This document shows positions 1-5,946 of a stretch of 7,782 nt of DNA, in pieces; position 1 is the first letter of the stretch; each line of letters starts with the position of its first letter. The notes under the pieces were generated by a model. It was not told the DNA's origin. It did no database searches and saw nothing but the letters and a program-made list of their open reading frames with translations. A program made the translations under genes and the position numbers. Origin of the DNA: Candidatus Geohydrothermomicrobium daggyaiense (GTDB lineage: Bacteria; Actinomycetota; Geothermincolia; Fen-727; JACVIW01); the NCBI GenBank assembly GCA_015711695.1, contig JACVIW010000107.1:1-7782 (forward strand), in the 5' to 3' direction.

Positions 1-239
1 AGCAGCTGAAGTTTTTTCTCACTATCCGTGAGGACACATGGTCTTTGACCTTGCACAACCGCCCGGGGGCTGTTCTCAAAAGTCAATACCACTGAAGCCG
101 CTTTTTGCTGTCTGGCTTCTCTCACGCATCGCGAAATGATGGCGCGGTGCCCCAGGTGAACACCGTCAAAGACGCCAATTGTTACGCAGCTCCACTTATT
201 GAATCCCTGAAACTCCCCCGTCTTTGATAGCACTATCAT
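1..239 (-). CDS. ribF: Bifunctional riboflavin kinase / FMN adenylyltransferase, N-terminal part (3' end outside window)
   Basis: Makes FMN from riboflavin (kinase) and then FAD (adenylyltransferase) in the cytoplasm. Only the first 79 codons lie in the window; the rest runs off the left edge. The visible part is the start of the N-terminal nucleotidyltransferase domain. It has the sequence VTIGVFDGVHLGHR at residues 19-32, which contains the HxGH nucleotide-binding motif (H28, H31), followed by a VVLTFENSPR strand-turn at 50-59. The usual TFxxHP motif has Ser (S57) where His is normal. I chose ATG at 239 because it leaves a leader of about 19 residues before TIG, as in well-known RibF proteins; GTG at 233 is the only other nearby in-frame start. 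Neither has a strong Shine-Dalgarno sequence. The start lies inside truB (44-nt overlap), so translation is probably coupled. The C-terminal kinase domain cannot be assessed. The family call is firm. Confidence 0.9.
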   Translation of the reverse strand, partial: MIVLSKTGEFQGFNKWSCVTIGVFDGVHLGHRAIISRCVREARQQKAASVVLTFENSPRAVVQGQRPCVLTDSEKKLQL

Positions 240-1182
240 TGTCTGTTTTAACTTCTTCGATTGAGTTTAGCACCCTTATAGCTCGTCCAATAATATTGCC
301 CGGGTCTTCCTTTCTCGGCGGACCATAAATAGCTATAATCTTTCCCTCGCTATTTAGCACTTTCGTGCTGCCCGAGATTTTCGTTTTCCCTTTTGGTGCA
401 ACAATCATGGAGTAATCAAGAGGTTTTCCAAGCTTCACAGACACCTCGCCATCCAAGTTAACAACAACAGAAGGCAGGAAATATGTGGCTTCCTCCATTG
501 CTATAAGTTTCGACTCTATCTTTGCCCTGTCACCCGATCTAACGGCTTCATATGAAATAAGACTTTTTTCACCAAAACGCCCTATAGAGAGCCTTCTCAA
601 GGCAAGCACACAAGCTCCACAACCTATTACCTGCCCGAGGTCGTTCGCGAGGCTCCGCATGTAGGCACCCTCACCACAATATACCTCTAACTCAGCGATC
701 GTTTTTGAGTCTTCGCGACGGAAATCAACAAGCCTTATTGAATGTATCTTTATTTTTCTTGACGCTGGAATTACCATCTCTCCCCTTCTTGCATAAGCAT
801 AAAGGGGTTTACCTTTTGACTTTATAGCCGAGAATGCGGGAGGAACTTGTATAATCTCACCAGTGAACCTTTGCAACGCTTCCTCAATCAAATCAGGAGT
901 TAGCCAGTCAATGTCTGTTTCGGCAATAACATTCCCCGTCACGTCGTATGTGTCGGTCACAACACCGAAGAGAACCGTTACTCTGTAACTTTTATCCAGG
1001 GCAGACAGGAACCTTGAAAGAAGTCTTGCTTTTCCCACGCAAACCAGCAAAACCCCCGTGGCAAGCGGGTCAAGCGTCCCGCAGTGGCCCGCTTTGCAGT
1101 TGAAAATTTTTCCTACCGCAGTGGAGACCTGCCTCGATGTCAGTCCCGCAGGTTTGTCAATCGCGAGAATCCCGTCGACCAA
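196..1182 (-). CDS. truB: tRNA pseudouridine(55) synthase TruB
   Basis: Isomerises U55 in the T-loop of elongator tRNAs to pseudouridine. The protein is 328 aa, normal for the family. From the chosen start, residues 1-12 (DGILAIDKP type) open the catalytic domain. GHCGTLDPLATG follows at about 33-44, with catalytic Asp38; this position usually carries Val, Thr or Gly where Cys stands here. The YRVTVLFG strand is near 66-73 and the YMRSLANDLG motif at about 174-183. The last 90 or so residues fit the PUA-like C-terminal region (strand-rich, with KLGKPL and IIAIYGPP). Two TTG codons compete as start. TTG 1182 has AGGAG 9 nt upstream and gives an N terminus like Bacillus TruB (MVNGVLLLHKP). TTG 1188 has only 3 nt spacing and would add two residues. 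The start overlaps nrnA by 26 nt, and ribF starts inside the 3' end. Confidence 0.95.
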   Translation of the reverse strand: MVDGILAIDKPAGLTSRQVSTAVGKIFNCKAGHCGTLDPLATGVLLVCVGKARLLSRFLSALDKSYRVTVLFGVVTDTYDVTGNVIAETDIDWLTPDLIEEALQRFTGEIIQVPPAFSAIKSKGKPLYAYARRGEMVIPASRKIKIHSIRLVDFRREDSKTIAELEVYCGEGAYMRSLANDLGQVIGCGACVLALRRLSIGRFGEKSLISYEAVRSGDRAKIESKLIAMEEATYFLPSVVVNLDGEVSVKLGKPLDYSMIVAPKGKTKISGSTKVLNSEGKIIAIYGPPRKEDPGNIIGRAIRVLNSIEEVKTDNDSAIKDGGVSGIQ

Positions 1183-2149
1183 AACCAATCGCTCCTCTGA
1201 GTTCCTTCAAAGCATCTTCCATATTTTTTTTTCTCGATATATAACCGGCAGCAACCCTGTGCCCACCGCCACCAAGCTTTCTCGCCACGCTGCCTATATC
1301 CACATCATTTCTCGAGCGAAGGCTCACCCTGATCTTTCCAGCCTCGATTTCCCTGAAAACTGCGGCAATCCGATGTCCCTTAAGCGTCCTTAAAGCGTCT
1401 ATCAAATCTTCAGTTTCCTCAACGTTTACCCCGAACTCATCAAAGTCCCGCCTCGTTATCATCGCGTAGACCAGGCCGATTTCGCGATCAAATACGGCTT
1501 CGGACAGGACCTTCCCAATCAACCGCACGTACTCGAGTGAATCACTTTGATAAATATTCTCATAGACATAATTAGGCTCAACACCAAGATGAACCATCTC
1601 CGAGGCTATCTTGAATGTGGTTTCCCTCGTGTTTGAAAACTGAAATCTGCCGGTATCCGTGACAATTCCTGTATAGAGACATAGCGCGGAATCCCTGGAT
1701 ACCTCAAGCCCAATTTCTGGAGCAATCGAATATACAATTTCCGCAGTTGCACCCGCATCAGGGTCAATTAGGTTGACACTCCCGAATCGCGTGTTGTCAG
1801 GGTGGTGGTCGATGTTAATTACAGCTTTGCTCTTTTCAAGAATACTTTGAAATACCTCAATCCGGTCTGGATTTGCGCAGTCCATAACAAAAATTAACTC
1901 ACCATCATTAATTTCTTTAAGAGCCTGGCACTTTACCACACCGGGAAGGAAGAGGTATCTTTTCGGTATCCGCAACGGCTCCGGGAAACTTATAGTGACA
2001 TGATATCCTTTTTCTTCAAGCATCAACGCAAGACCGAGCGAAGAGCCTATTGCGTCCCCGTCAGGATTCTCGTGCCCAAGCACCACAGCAGAAGAACACT
2101 TTTTAATAAGACGGAAGACTTTTTCGATTTCTGCCTGTTCAATCACCAC
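1157..2149 (-). CDS. nrnA: DHH/DHHA1 phosphoesterase, NrnA-type oligoribonuclease / pAp phosphatase
   Basis: Predicted cytoplasmic Mn-dependent phosphoesterase. Members of this subfamily degrade 2-5 nt RNA (nanoRNA) and dephosphorylate 3'-phosphoadenosine 5'-phosphate. The protein is 330 aa, typical. All family motifs are present in order: GHENPDGDAIGS at 25-36 (H26, D30, D32), the metal Asp in VMDC (D90), the DHH triad in INIDHHPD (114-116), TDTGRF at 164-169 (D165), and GGGGHRVAAG at 293-302 in the C-terminal DHHA1 domain. The start is GTG 2149, 9 nt after GGAGG; a second GTG follows immediately at 2146. It overlaps the end of rbfA by 11 nt. Position between rbfA and truB is a known arrangement in Firmicutes and Actinobacteria. 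Substrate choice within the family (nanoRNA, pAp or a cyclic dinucleotide such as c-di-AMP) cannot be settled from motifs. No GGDEF, PAS or membrane segment is present, so it is not GdpP. Confidence 0.93.
   Translation of the reverse strand: MVIEQAEIEKVFRLIKKCSSAVVLGHENPDGDAIGSSLGLALMLEEKGYHVTISFPEPLRIPKRYLFLPGVVKCQALKEINDGELIFVMDCANPDRIEVFQSILEKSKAVINIDHHPDNTRFGSVNLIDPDAGATAEIVYSIAPEIGLEVSRDSALCLYTGIVTDTGRFQFSNTRETTFKIASEMVHLGVEPNYVYENIYQSDSLEYVRLIGKVLSEAVFDREIGLVYAMITRRDFDEFGVNVEETEDLIDALRTLKGHRIAAVFREIEAGKIRVSLRSRNDVDIGSVARKLGGGGHRVAAGYISRKKNMEDALKELRGAIGFGRRDSRD
1192..1197 (-). promoter_or_regulatory. Ribosome binding site of truB, inside nrnA
   Basis: GAGGAG lies 9 nt before TTG 1182 and 3 nt before TTG 1188. 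The spacing favours the inner TTG as the truB start. The site lies within the nrnA coding sequence, so ribosomes finishing nrnA would pass over it. Confidence 0.6.
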
Positions 2150-2498
2150 TGATTATTTCCTCCGAACCCTTTCTGAATAAGGCCTCGAGCTTCTGCGCCT
2201 CAGCTGAGGATTCGTCATGACAGAACTCTATCTCAGGCAAAAATTTCAGTCTCAATCGCTTCCCGAGATGAGCACGCATCCATCCCTTAGCGCTTTCCAG
2301 CCCCTTAAAGGTTCTATCCACTTCATCACGCGACCCGAGAACGCTTACATACACCTGTGCGTGTTTTAAATCAGGTGTCATTTTAACCCCTGTGATAGTC
2401 GCAAAACCTATCCTCGGGTCTTTCAGTTCCCTAATCAGGATTTCGGAAAGTTCCTCCTTGCACGCTTCCTCAACCCTGCTCACTCTTCTTGATCCCAT
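2139..2498 (-). CDS. rbfA: 30S ribosome-binding factor RbfA
   Basis: Small type II KH-fold protein that binds immature 30S subunits and helps form the 5' end helix of 16S rRNA, also needed for cold adaptation in model bacteria. The protein is 119 aa from the chosen start. Signatures are RVSRVEEACKEELSEIL at 5-21, RELKDPRIGF at 23-32, the VKMTPDLKHAQVYVSVLG strand region at 38-55, and LRLKFLPEIEF at 82-92 followed by an HDES turn. ATG 2498 is preferred because it gives the short pre-helix typical of Bacillus RbfA (MSMRANRVGEQ) and has GGTGA 4 nt upstream. An upstream ATG at 2534 has GAGG 4 nt before it and would add 12 residues with no family match. The start lies within the 3' end of ylxP (19-nt overlap), and the stop overlaps nrnA. 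Confidence 0.95.
   Translation of the reverse strand: MGSRRVSRVEEACKEELSEILIRELKDPRIGFATITGVKMTPDLKHAQVYVSVLGSRDEVDRTFKGLESAKGWMRAHLGKRLRLKFLPEIEFCHDESSAEAQKLEALFRKGSEEIISGD
2159..2163 (-). promoter_or_regulatory. Ribosome binding site of nrnA, inside rbfA
   Basis: A perfect GGAGG stands 9 nt before GTG 2149 and 12 nt before GTG 2146. This favours the first GTG and supports a non-ATG start overlapping the rbfA stop. Confidence 0.75.
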
Positions 2499-2806
2499 GG
2501 TTTCACCATCAAGTCCTCCGGATTCACAATCCATTGCGCCTCATTTAAGATCTCCACCCCGCATGATTCTATTGTCCTACGGGCGTTGTCGAGAATGCCC
2601 ATAACCTTCCCATACGAGGTGGACGTGCATGTGACCGCCACCGAACCATTTTTCCACATGTCATGCTCGCCAACTTCGGCAGCACCGCATCCCCTTACTT
2701 TGCCAATGCGGTCGACAAGGCTTTTTACAATCTGCCTTTTGTCTTTAAGGGAACGGCACTGAGCCAAATCCAGCTGGTAAAACCCGATGCCAACGAAGCA
2801 TTTCAT
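2480..2806 (-). CDS. ylxP: YlxP-like DUF503 family protein
   Basis: Small conserved protein (108 aa) of the DUF503/YlxP family. Its biochemical function is not firmly established; its constant place beside infB and rbfA suggests a role linked to translation or ribosome biogenesis (inference). Family hallmarks are an N-terminal strand leading to LAQCRSLKDKRQIVKSL at 14-30 and the AEVGEHDMWK segment at 43-52. A VAVTC strand and a long helix (about residues 65-81) follow. ATG 2806 is chosen over ATG 2818 because GGAG lies exactly 6 nt upstream and the N terminus then matches relatives. The outer ATG has no usable Shine-Dalgarno. There is a 42-nt gap after the infB stop, and the 3' end overlaps rbfA. 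The protein carries five cysteines (3, 17, 40, 60, 82) with no metal-motif spacing that I recognise. Confidence 0.88.
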   Translation of the reverse strand: MKCFVGIGFYQLDLAQCRSLKDKRQIVKSLVDRIGKVRGCGAAEVGEHDMWKNGSVAVTCTSTSYGKVMGILDNARRTIESCGVEILNEAQWIVNPEDLMVKPWDQEE

Positions 2807-2812
2807 TGCGAT

Positions 2813-2816
2813 CTCC
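2813..2816 (-). promoter_or_regulatory. Ribosome binding site that sets the ylxP start
   Basis: GGAG lies 6 nt upstream of ATG 2806. It overlaps the last base of the competing upstream ATG (2816-2818), which makes the inner ATG the better start. Confidence 0.6.
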
Positions 2817-2848
2817 ATGGAAAAGAGTTCAATAATTCCGAGTGCTGG

Positions 2849-5476
2849 TTATCGGGGCACTTCCTTTAGAACGAAAGTCTCGAGGATGTCGCCTTCTTTG
2901 ATGTCCTGGAAGTTCTCCAGCGCAACGCCACATTCATATCCAGAGGCCACGCTGCGCACGTCTTCCTTGAACCTTCTCACGGAAGCAATCTTCCCTGCAT
3001 GAACAACGATACCGTCTCTCAGAAGCCTGACTTGTGAACCGCGACTTATTTCGCCTTCCAGCACATAACAGCCAGCAACGATACCAACCCCGGGGATTCT
3101 AAAAGTTTGTCTTACTTCCGCTCTTCCCTCAACCTGCTCAACCTGCTCGGGAGCAAGCATTCCCTCAAGAGCTTTTTTGATATCGTCAAGAAGCTCGTAA
3201 ATGACTTGATATGTTCTTATTTCAATTCCCTCGATTTCAGCGGAACGCATGGCTTTGCCATCGGGCCTTACGTTAAACCCGATTATTGTGGCGTTGCTTG
3301 CTGATGCAAGCATCACATCAGTCTCGGTGATACCCCCGATACCACTATGTATTACGCTAAGACGTATTTCCTCCGATTGCATCTTCTTGAGTGAATCAAG
3401 TATCGCCTCGAGCGAACCCTGCGTGTCAGCTTTTAGAATTATCTTGAGCTCCGCTATCTCCTCTTCTCGAAGCCGTTCAAGAAGATTCTCGAAAGATACT
3501 TTCTGGGTTTTGGCCTGCTCGCTTAGTCTCTTTTGCACACTCCTATGTTCCGCAAGTTGCTTTGCTTTTTTTTCATCAGATACAACGAAAAATTTATCGC
3601 CAGCCATCGGCAATCCTGACAGCCCTATCACCTCAACAGGTGTAGATGGACCAGCGCTCTTGAGTTTTTCGCCCCTCTCGTTAAACATAGCCCTTATTTT
3701 TCCCCATACTGACCCACAAACCACGGCATCACCGATTTTTGCAGTTCCTCTCTTTATAAGAACGGTAGCAAGCGGGCCTCTTGCCCTGTCAAGCCTTGCT
3801 TCGATCACAACACCACTTGCTTCAGCATCAGGATTCGCTTTCAACTCGGAAATATCCGCAAGTAGAAGAATCATCTCAAGAAGATGATCAATATTAGTAC
3901 CTTCCTTGGCGGAAATGTCGACGAAAATAGTATCTCCACCCCACTCTTCAGGTATCAGACCCTTTTCCGAAAGTTGCTGCCGCACCCTTATCGGATCCGC
4001 ATCGGGCTTATCTATCTTGTTCACCGCGACAATAATAGGAACTTCAGCCTGCTTCGCATGATCAATCGCCTCAATCGTTTGAGGCATCACACCGTCATCT
4101 GCGGCAACAACAAGCACAGCAATGTCAGTGACTTGCGCACCGCGCGCCCTCATAGCCGTGAAAGATTCATGCCCCGGTGTATCAATAAAAGTAATTTTTC
4201 GACCTTCGAACGTTACCTGATAAGCCCCAATATGCTGTGTGATACCGCCCGCTTCACGACTCACTACGTCAGTTTTTCTTATGGCGTCAAGAAGCAAAGT
4301 CTTTCCATGGTCCACATGACCCATGACTGTCACGACGGGCGGGCGGGGCTGTAAATCCTCGGGTCTGTCAACCCTCTCAAGTTCTTTTTGGATTTCGTCA
4401 ACCCTCTGGGCTTTAACCTTTACCTCAATGCCAATGTCTTCCCCAAGCAGTACAAGAGCGTCATCACTTAAAGGCTGGTTAATAGTTGCAACTTCTCCGA
4501 GTGACATAAGCTTCTTTATCACGTCCGCGGGGCTCAACCCAACCTTTTGAGCAAACTCTCTCACAGTTATTCCCGATGGGACTCTTAAAACTTTTGGAAG
4601 CACAACGCCAACAGCATTTTTTCCATGCTTCGACGGTTGCTTTCTACGATCAACCGGAAATCTGATAACCTTCCCCGGTTCCTTTTGAGGAAGTTTCCGG
4701 GGTTTAACGGCTGCCACCCTAACCTTTGGTTTTTCAGACTCTTTCTCCGGTTCAGCTTTTGCCTTTTTGAATGGCGCTTCTCCGACTTTTATCTTTTCCT
4801 CCAATGCACTAGCGGGTATTGATTCTTTACCGGCAGACCCTTCTGGTTCCTTTTCCGCCTCTACTTTTTCCGCTTCCTTATCTTCGGGCACAAATCCAGG
4901 CTCATGACTGACTTCACCTAAAGCCGGCATAACATCTTCCTTTGCCGCAGGGGTTTCAGCCTCAACCACCTCTCTGATTTGCTCAACGTCATGAGAGGGT
5001 CGTTCGATCGGTTTTTCAAGTAAAGGTGTTTCAGTCTCTAAGACATCCAGGGCAGCAGTTTCTCTTATTTCTGTGGTCACTGCTTTGGCTTTCGTCTTAG
5101 CATCCGGCTTTTTCTTTACCACCCGGGGAGCTGCAGCTTTCTTGACAACTTTTTCTGCTGTTGTTTTCTTCGCCGCTGGTTTTCCAGCTTTCTTAGCGGC
5201 GGGTTTCTTCGCAGCCTTTTTTGCAGCGGCTTTCTTTTCAGGCTTTTTTGCAGCTTTCTTAGCGGCGGGTTTCTTCGCAGCTTTCTTCGCCGCTGGTTTC
5301 TTCTCTATCTTTACAGGTTCTTGACCAAATGATTCTCTTACCCTATTTGCGTCCTCCTGAGTAATCGAGGAAAGCACACTCTTATATGGAATTCCCAGCT
5401 TTTTGAGTCTATCGGTAACCTCACGGTTCGATTTTTTAAGTTCTTTTACTAATTCGTGAACTCTTATTTTGTCCAT
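2849..5476 (-). CDS. infB: Translation initiation factor IF-2
   Basis: GTPase that delivers fMet-tRNA to the 30S subunit and promotes 50S joining. The protein is 875 aa, long for a Gram-positive-type IF-2 and close to the E. coli length. Residues 1-51 form an IF2_N module. Residues 59-123 are a Lys/Ala/Pro-rich tract and 135-285 an acidic, low-complexity Glu/Lys linker. A second IF2_N-like module spans about 294-353. The G domain starts near 378, with G1 GHVDHGKT (386-393), G2 GGITQHIG (410-417), G3 DTPGHE (432-437), G4 NKID (486-489) and G5 SAK (522-524). Domains II, III and C2 follow; C2 includes [11 protein letters not shown] at 793-803, which contacts the formyl-methionyl end in the family. 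ATG 5476 has AGGTGA 6 nt upstream. An 80-nt gap separates it from ylxR, and it holds promoter-like sequence. No ylxQ gene precedes it. Confidence 0.98.
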   Translation of the reverse strand: MDKIRVHELVKELKKSNREVTDRLKKLGIPYKSVLSSITQEDANRVRESFGQEPVKIEKKPAAKKAAKKPAAKKAAKKPEKKAAAKKAAKKPAAKKAGKPAAKKTTAEKVVKKAAAPRVVKKKPDAKTKAKAVTTEIRETAALDVLETETPLLEKPIERPSHDVEQIREVVEAETPAAKEDVMPALGEVSHEPGFVPEDKEAEKVEAEKEPEGSAGKESIPASALEEKIKVGEAPFKKAKAEPEKESEKPKVRVAAVKPRKLPQKEPGKVIRFPVDRRKQPSKHGKNAVGVVLPKVLRVPSGITVREFAQKVGLSPADVIKKLMSLGEVATINQPLSDDALVLLGEDIGIEVKVKAQRVDEIQKELERVDRPEDLQPRPPVVTVMGHVDHGKTLLLDAIRKTDVVSREAGGITQHIGAYQVTFEGRKITFIDTPGHESFTAMRARGAQVTDIAVLVVAADDGVMPQTIEAIDHAKQAEVPIIVAVNKIDKPDADPIRVRQQLSEKGLIPEEWGGDTIFVDISAKEGTNIDHLLEMILLLADISELKANPDAEASGVVIEARLDRARGPLATVLIKRGTAKIGDAVVCGSVWGKIRAMFNERGEKLKSAGPSTPVEVIGLSGLPMAGDKFFVVSDEKKAKQLAEHRSVQKRLSEQAKTQKVSFENLLERLREEEIAELKIILKADTQGSLEAILDSLKKMQSEEIRLSVIHSGIGGITETDVMLASASNATIIGFNVRPDGKAMRSAEIEGIEIRTYQVIYELLDDIKKALEGMLAPEQVEQVEGRAEVRQTFRIPGVGIVAGCYVLEGEISRGSQVRLLRDGIVVHAGKIASVRRFKEDVRSVASGYECGVALENFQDIKEGDILETFVLKEVPR
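4928..4942 (-). promoter_or_regulatory. Possible internal translation start for a short IF-2 isoform
   Basis: AAGGA at 4938-4942 lies 7 nt before an in-frame ATG (4928-4930), which is IF-2 residue 183. Initiation here would give a protein of 693 aa lacking the first IF2_N module and the Lys/Ala tract but keeping the second IF2_N-like module, G domain and C domains. Internal initiation of infB is established in E. coli and Bacillus. Here it is inferred; the purine-rich run also encodes Lys-Glu and may be chance. Confidence 0.3.
5108..5302 (-). repeat. Histone-H1-like Lys/Ala/Pro repeat tract in IF-2 with a 31-bp DNA duplication
   Basis: IF-2 residues 59-123 are built almost only from Lys, Ala and Pro in degenerate units such as KKPAAKKAA. 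At DNA level a perfect 31-bp stretch occurs at 5185-5215 and again at 5251-5281 (66 bp, 22 codons, apart). Shorter near-copies flank it, for instance around 5166-5183 and 5283-5302. The period is a multiple of three, so copy-number change would keep the reading frame. Such tails resemble those of H1-like proteins and bind nucleic acid non-specifically; that function is inferred. Confidence 0.85.
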
Positions 5477-5507
5477 AAGATTTCACCTGATTCCGGGCTT
5501 TCTCTCG

Positions 5508-5513
5508 ATTATA
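5508..5513 (-). promoter_or_regulatory. Candidate -10 element of an internal promoter for infB
   Basis: A perfect TATAAT sits 31 nt before the infB ATG, with TGC just upstream (TGCTATATAAT), which partly resembles an extended -10. A perfect TTGACA at 5555-5560 overlaps the ylxR stop codon. Its distance to this TATAAT (41 nt) is too large, and the nearer TATGAT at 5535-5540 is only 14 nt away. No good -35 stands 16-18 nt upstream of TATAAT. The element is suggestive, not proven. Confidence 0.3.
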
Positions 5514-5556
5514 TAGCATAAATATGGCGTCTCTATCATAATTTTTACCGGCCCTG

Positions 5557-5826
5557 TCAACCTCTCTTTTTGACGTTAGCGAGAACATCATCAAAAAATT
5601 TGTCGGGTATTTCTGCACGCAGCGCTCTGGCGATTAATCCCTTCTTCCTTGACTTCATCAAACAATCTTCTTCATAGCAAATATAACAACCTCTGCCGGG
5701 ACCAGTCCCTGTGGGGTCCACTTGAATTCTTCCTTCTTTTGTCTTCGAGATTCTTATCATTTCATTTTTCGGGCGCCGTCGCCCACATCCCACGCATTGC
5801 CTGACGGCAACCCTTTTCAAGGCCAA
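5557..5826 (-). CDS. ylxR: YlxR family RNA-binding protein (RnpM)
   Basis: Small basic protein (89 aa) of the YlxR/DUF448 family. The Bacillus member was renamed RnpM after it was shown to bind and modulate RNase P RNA; a role in this organism is inferred. Visible signatures are RQCVGCGRRRPKNEMIRI at 9-26, IQVDPTGTGPGRGCYIC at 34-50 and a basic helix (SRKKGLIARALR, 59-70). Cys11, Cys14, Cys50 and Cys55 form a likely metal-binding set, as in relatives that keep these cysteines; Cys47 replaces the usual Ala of GRGAY. The start is TTG 5826, placed by a strong GAGGAAGG 7 nt upstream and by alignment to the family. The frame stays open upstream to an ATG at 5931, but those 35 codons do not resemble the family. 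The gene follows nusA after 120 nt, as is usual for this locus. Confidence 0.93.
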   Translation of the reverse strand: MALKRVAVRQCVGCGRRRPKNEMIRISKTKEGRIQVDPTGTGPGRGCYICYEEDCLMKSRKKGLIARALRAEIPDKFFDDVLANVKKRG

Positions 5827-5833
5827 AACAGCA

Positions 5834-5841
5834 CCTTCCTC
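5834..5841 (-). promoter_or_regulatory. Ribosome binding site that sets the TTG start of ylxR
   Basis: GAGGAAGG lies 7 nt before TTG 5826. It is among the strongest Shine-Dalgarno matches in the window and decides for this TTG over the in-frame ATG at 5931. Confidence 0.75.
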
Positions 5842-5849
5842 GATTTGAT

Positions 5850-5874
5850 CACTCTTGATATGCACTCTTGATAT
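5850..5874 (-). repeat. Two 12-bp tandem direct repeats upstream of ylxR
   Basis: On the minus strand ATATCAAGAGTG occurs twice, at 5863-5874 and 5850-5861, separated by one base (period 13 bp). The copies end 8 bp upstream of the ylxR Shine-Dalgarno. They form no clear hairpin. Two identical half-sites near a ribosome binding site could serve a DNA- or RNA-binding protein, or may be a chance duplication. Confidence 0.7.
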
Positions 5875-5946
5875 ACTTTGAGCGAAAAAATCAGAACATG
5901 GAATACCGCAAACAAGAGCAAAAAACAACAAAGGCTTTTCCCAAAA

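Larger units (their letters stand above)
5827..5946 (-). other. 120-nt nusA-ylxR intergenic gap
   Basis: This is the longest non-coding stretch in the window. It begins with a T-rich run after the nusA stop but lacks a GC-rich stem before it, so I do not call a terminator. It then holds the 13-bp-period tandem repeat and ends with the ylxR ribosome binding site. No complete promoter with correct spacing is evident. Confidence 0.6.

Noticed and set aside
3249..3887. 212-codon open frame on the plus strand opposite infB
   Set aside because: It lies wholly antisense to the conserved IF-2 C-terminal half. Its product is Ser/Ile-rich, as expected from the reverse complement of this coding sequence, and has no family signature.
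5073..5324. Plus-strand frame encoding Phe/Ala/Gly repeats that look like a membrane protein
   Set aside because: It is the mirror image of the Lys/Ala tract of IF-2 (the Lys codon AAG read as CTT, TTC or TCT on the other strand), not an independent gene.
5436..5618. 60-codon minus-strand frame between ylxR and infB
   Set aside because: It overlaps the ends of both genes in another frame, has no ribosome binding site and no similarity I recognise. The gap better explains itself as a leader or promoter region.
5845..5877. Plus-strand promoter formed by TTGATC/TTGATA and TATACT within the tandem repeat
   Set aside because: Spacings are 11 and 21 nt, not near 17, and no plus-strand gene follows.
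5881..5946. T-rich run after the nusA stop as a rho-independent terminator
   Set aside because: There is no GC-rich inverted repeat immediately before the T run, and the downstream genes belong to the same conserved cluster.
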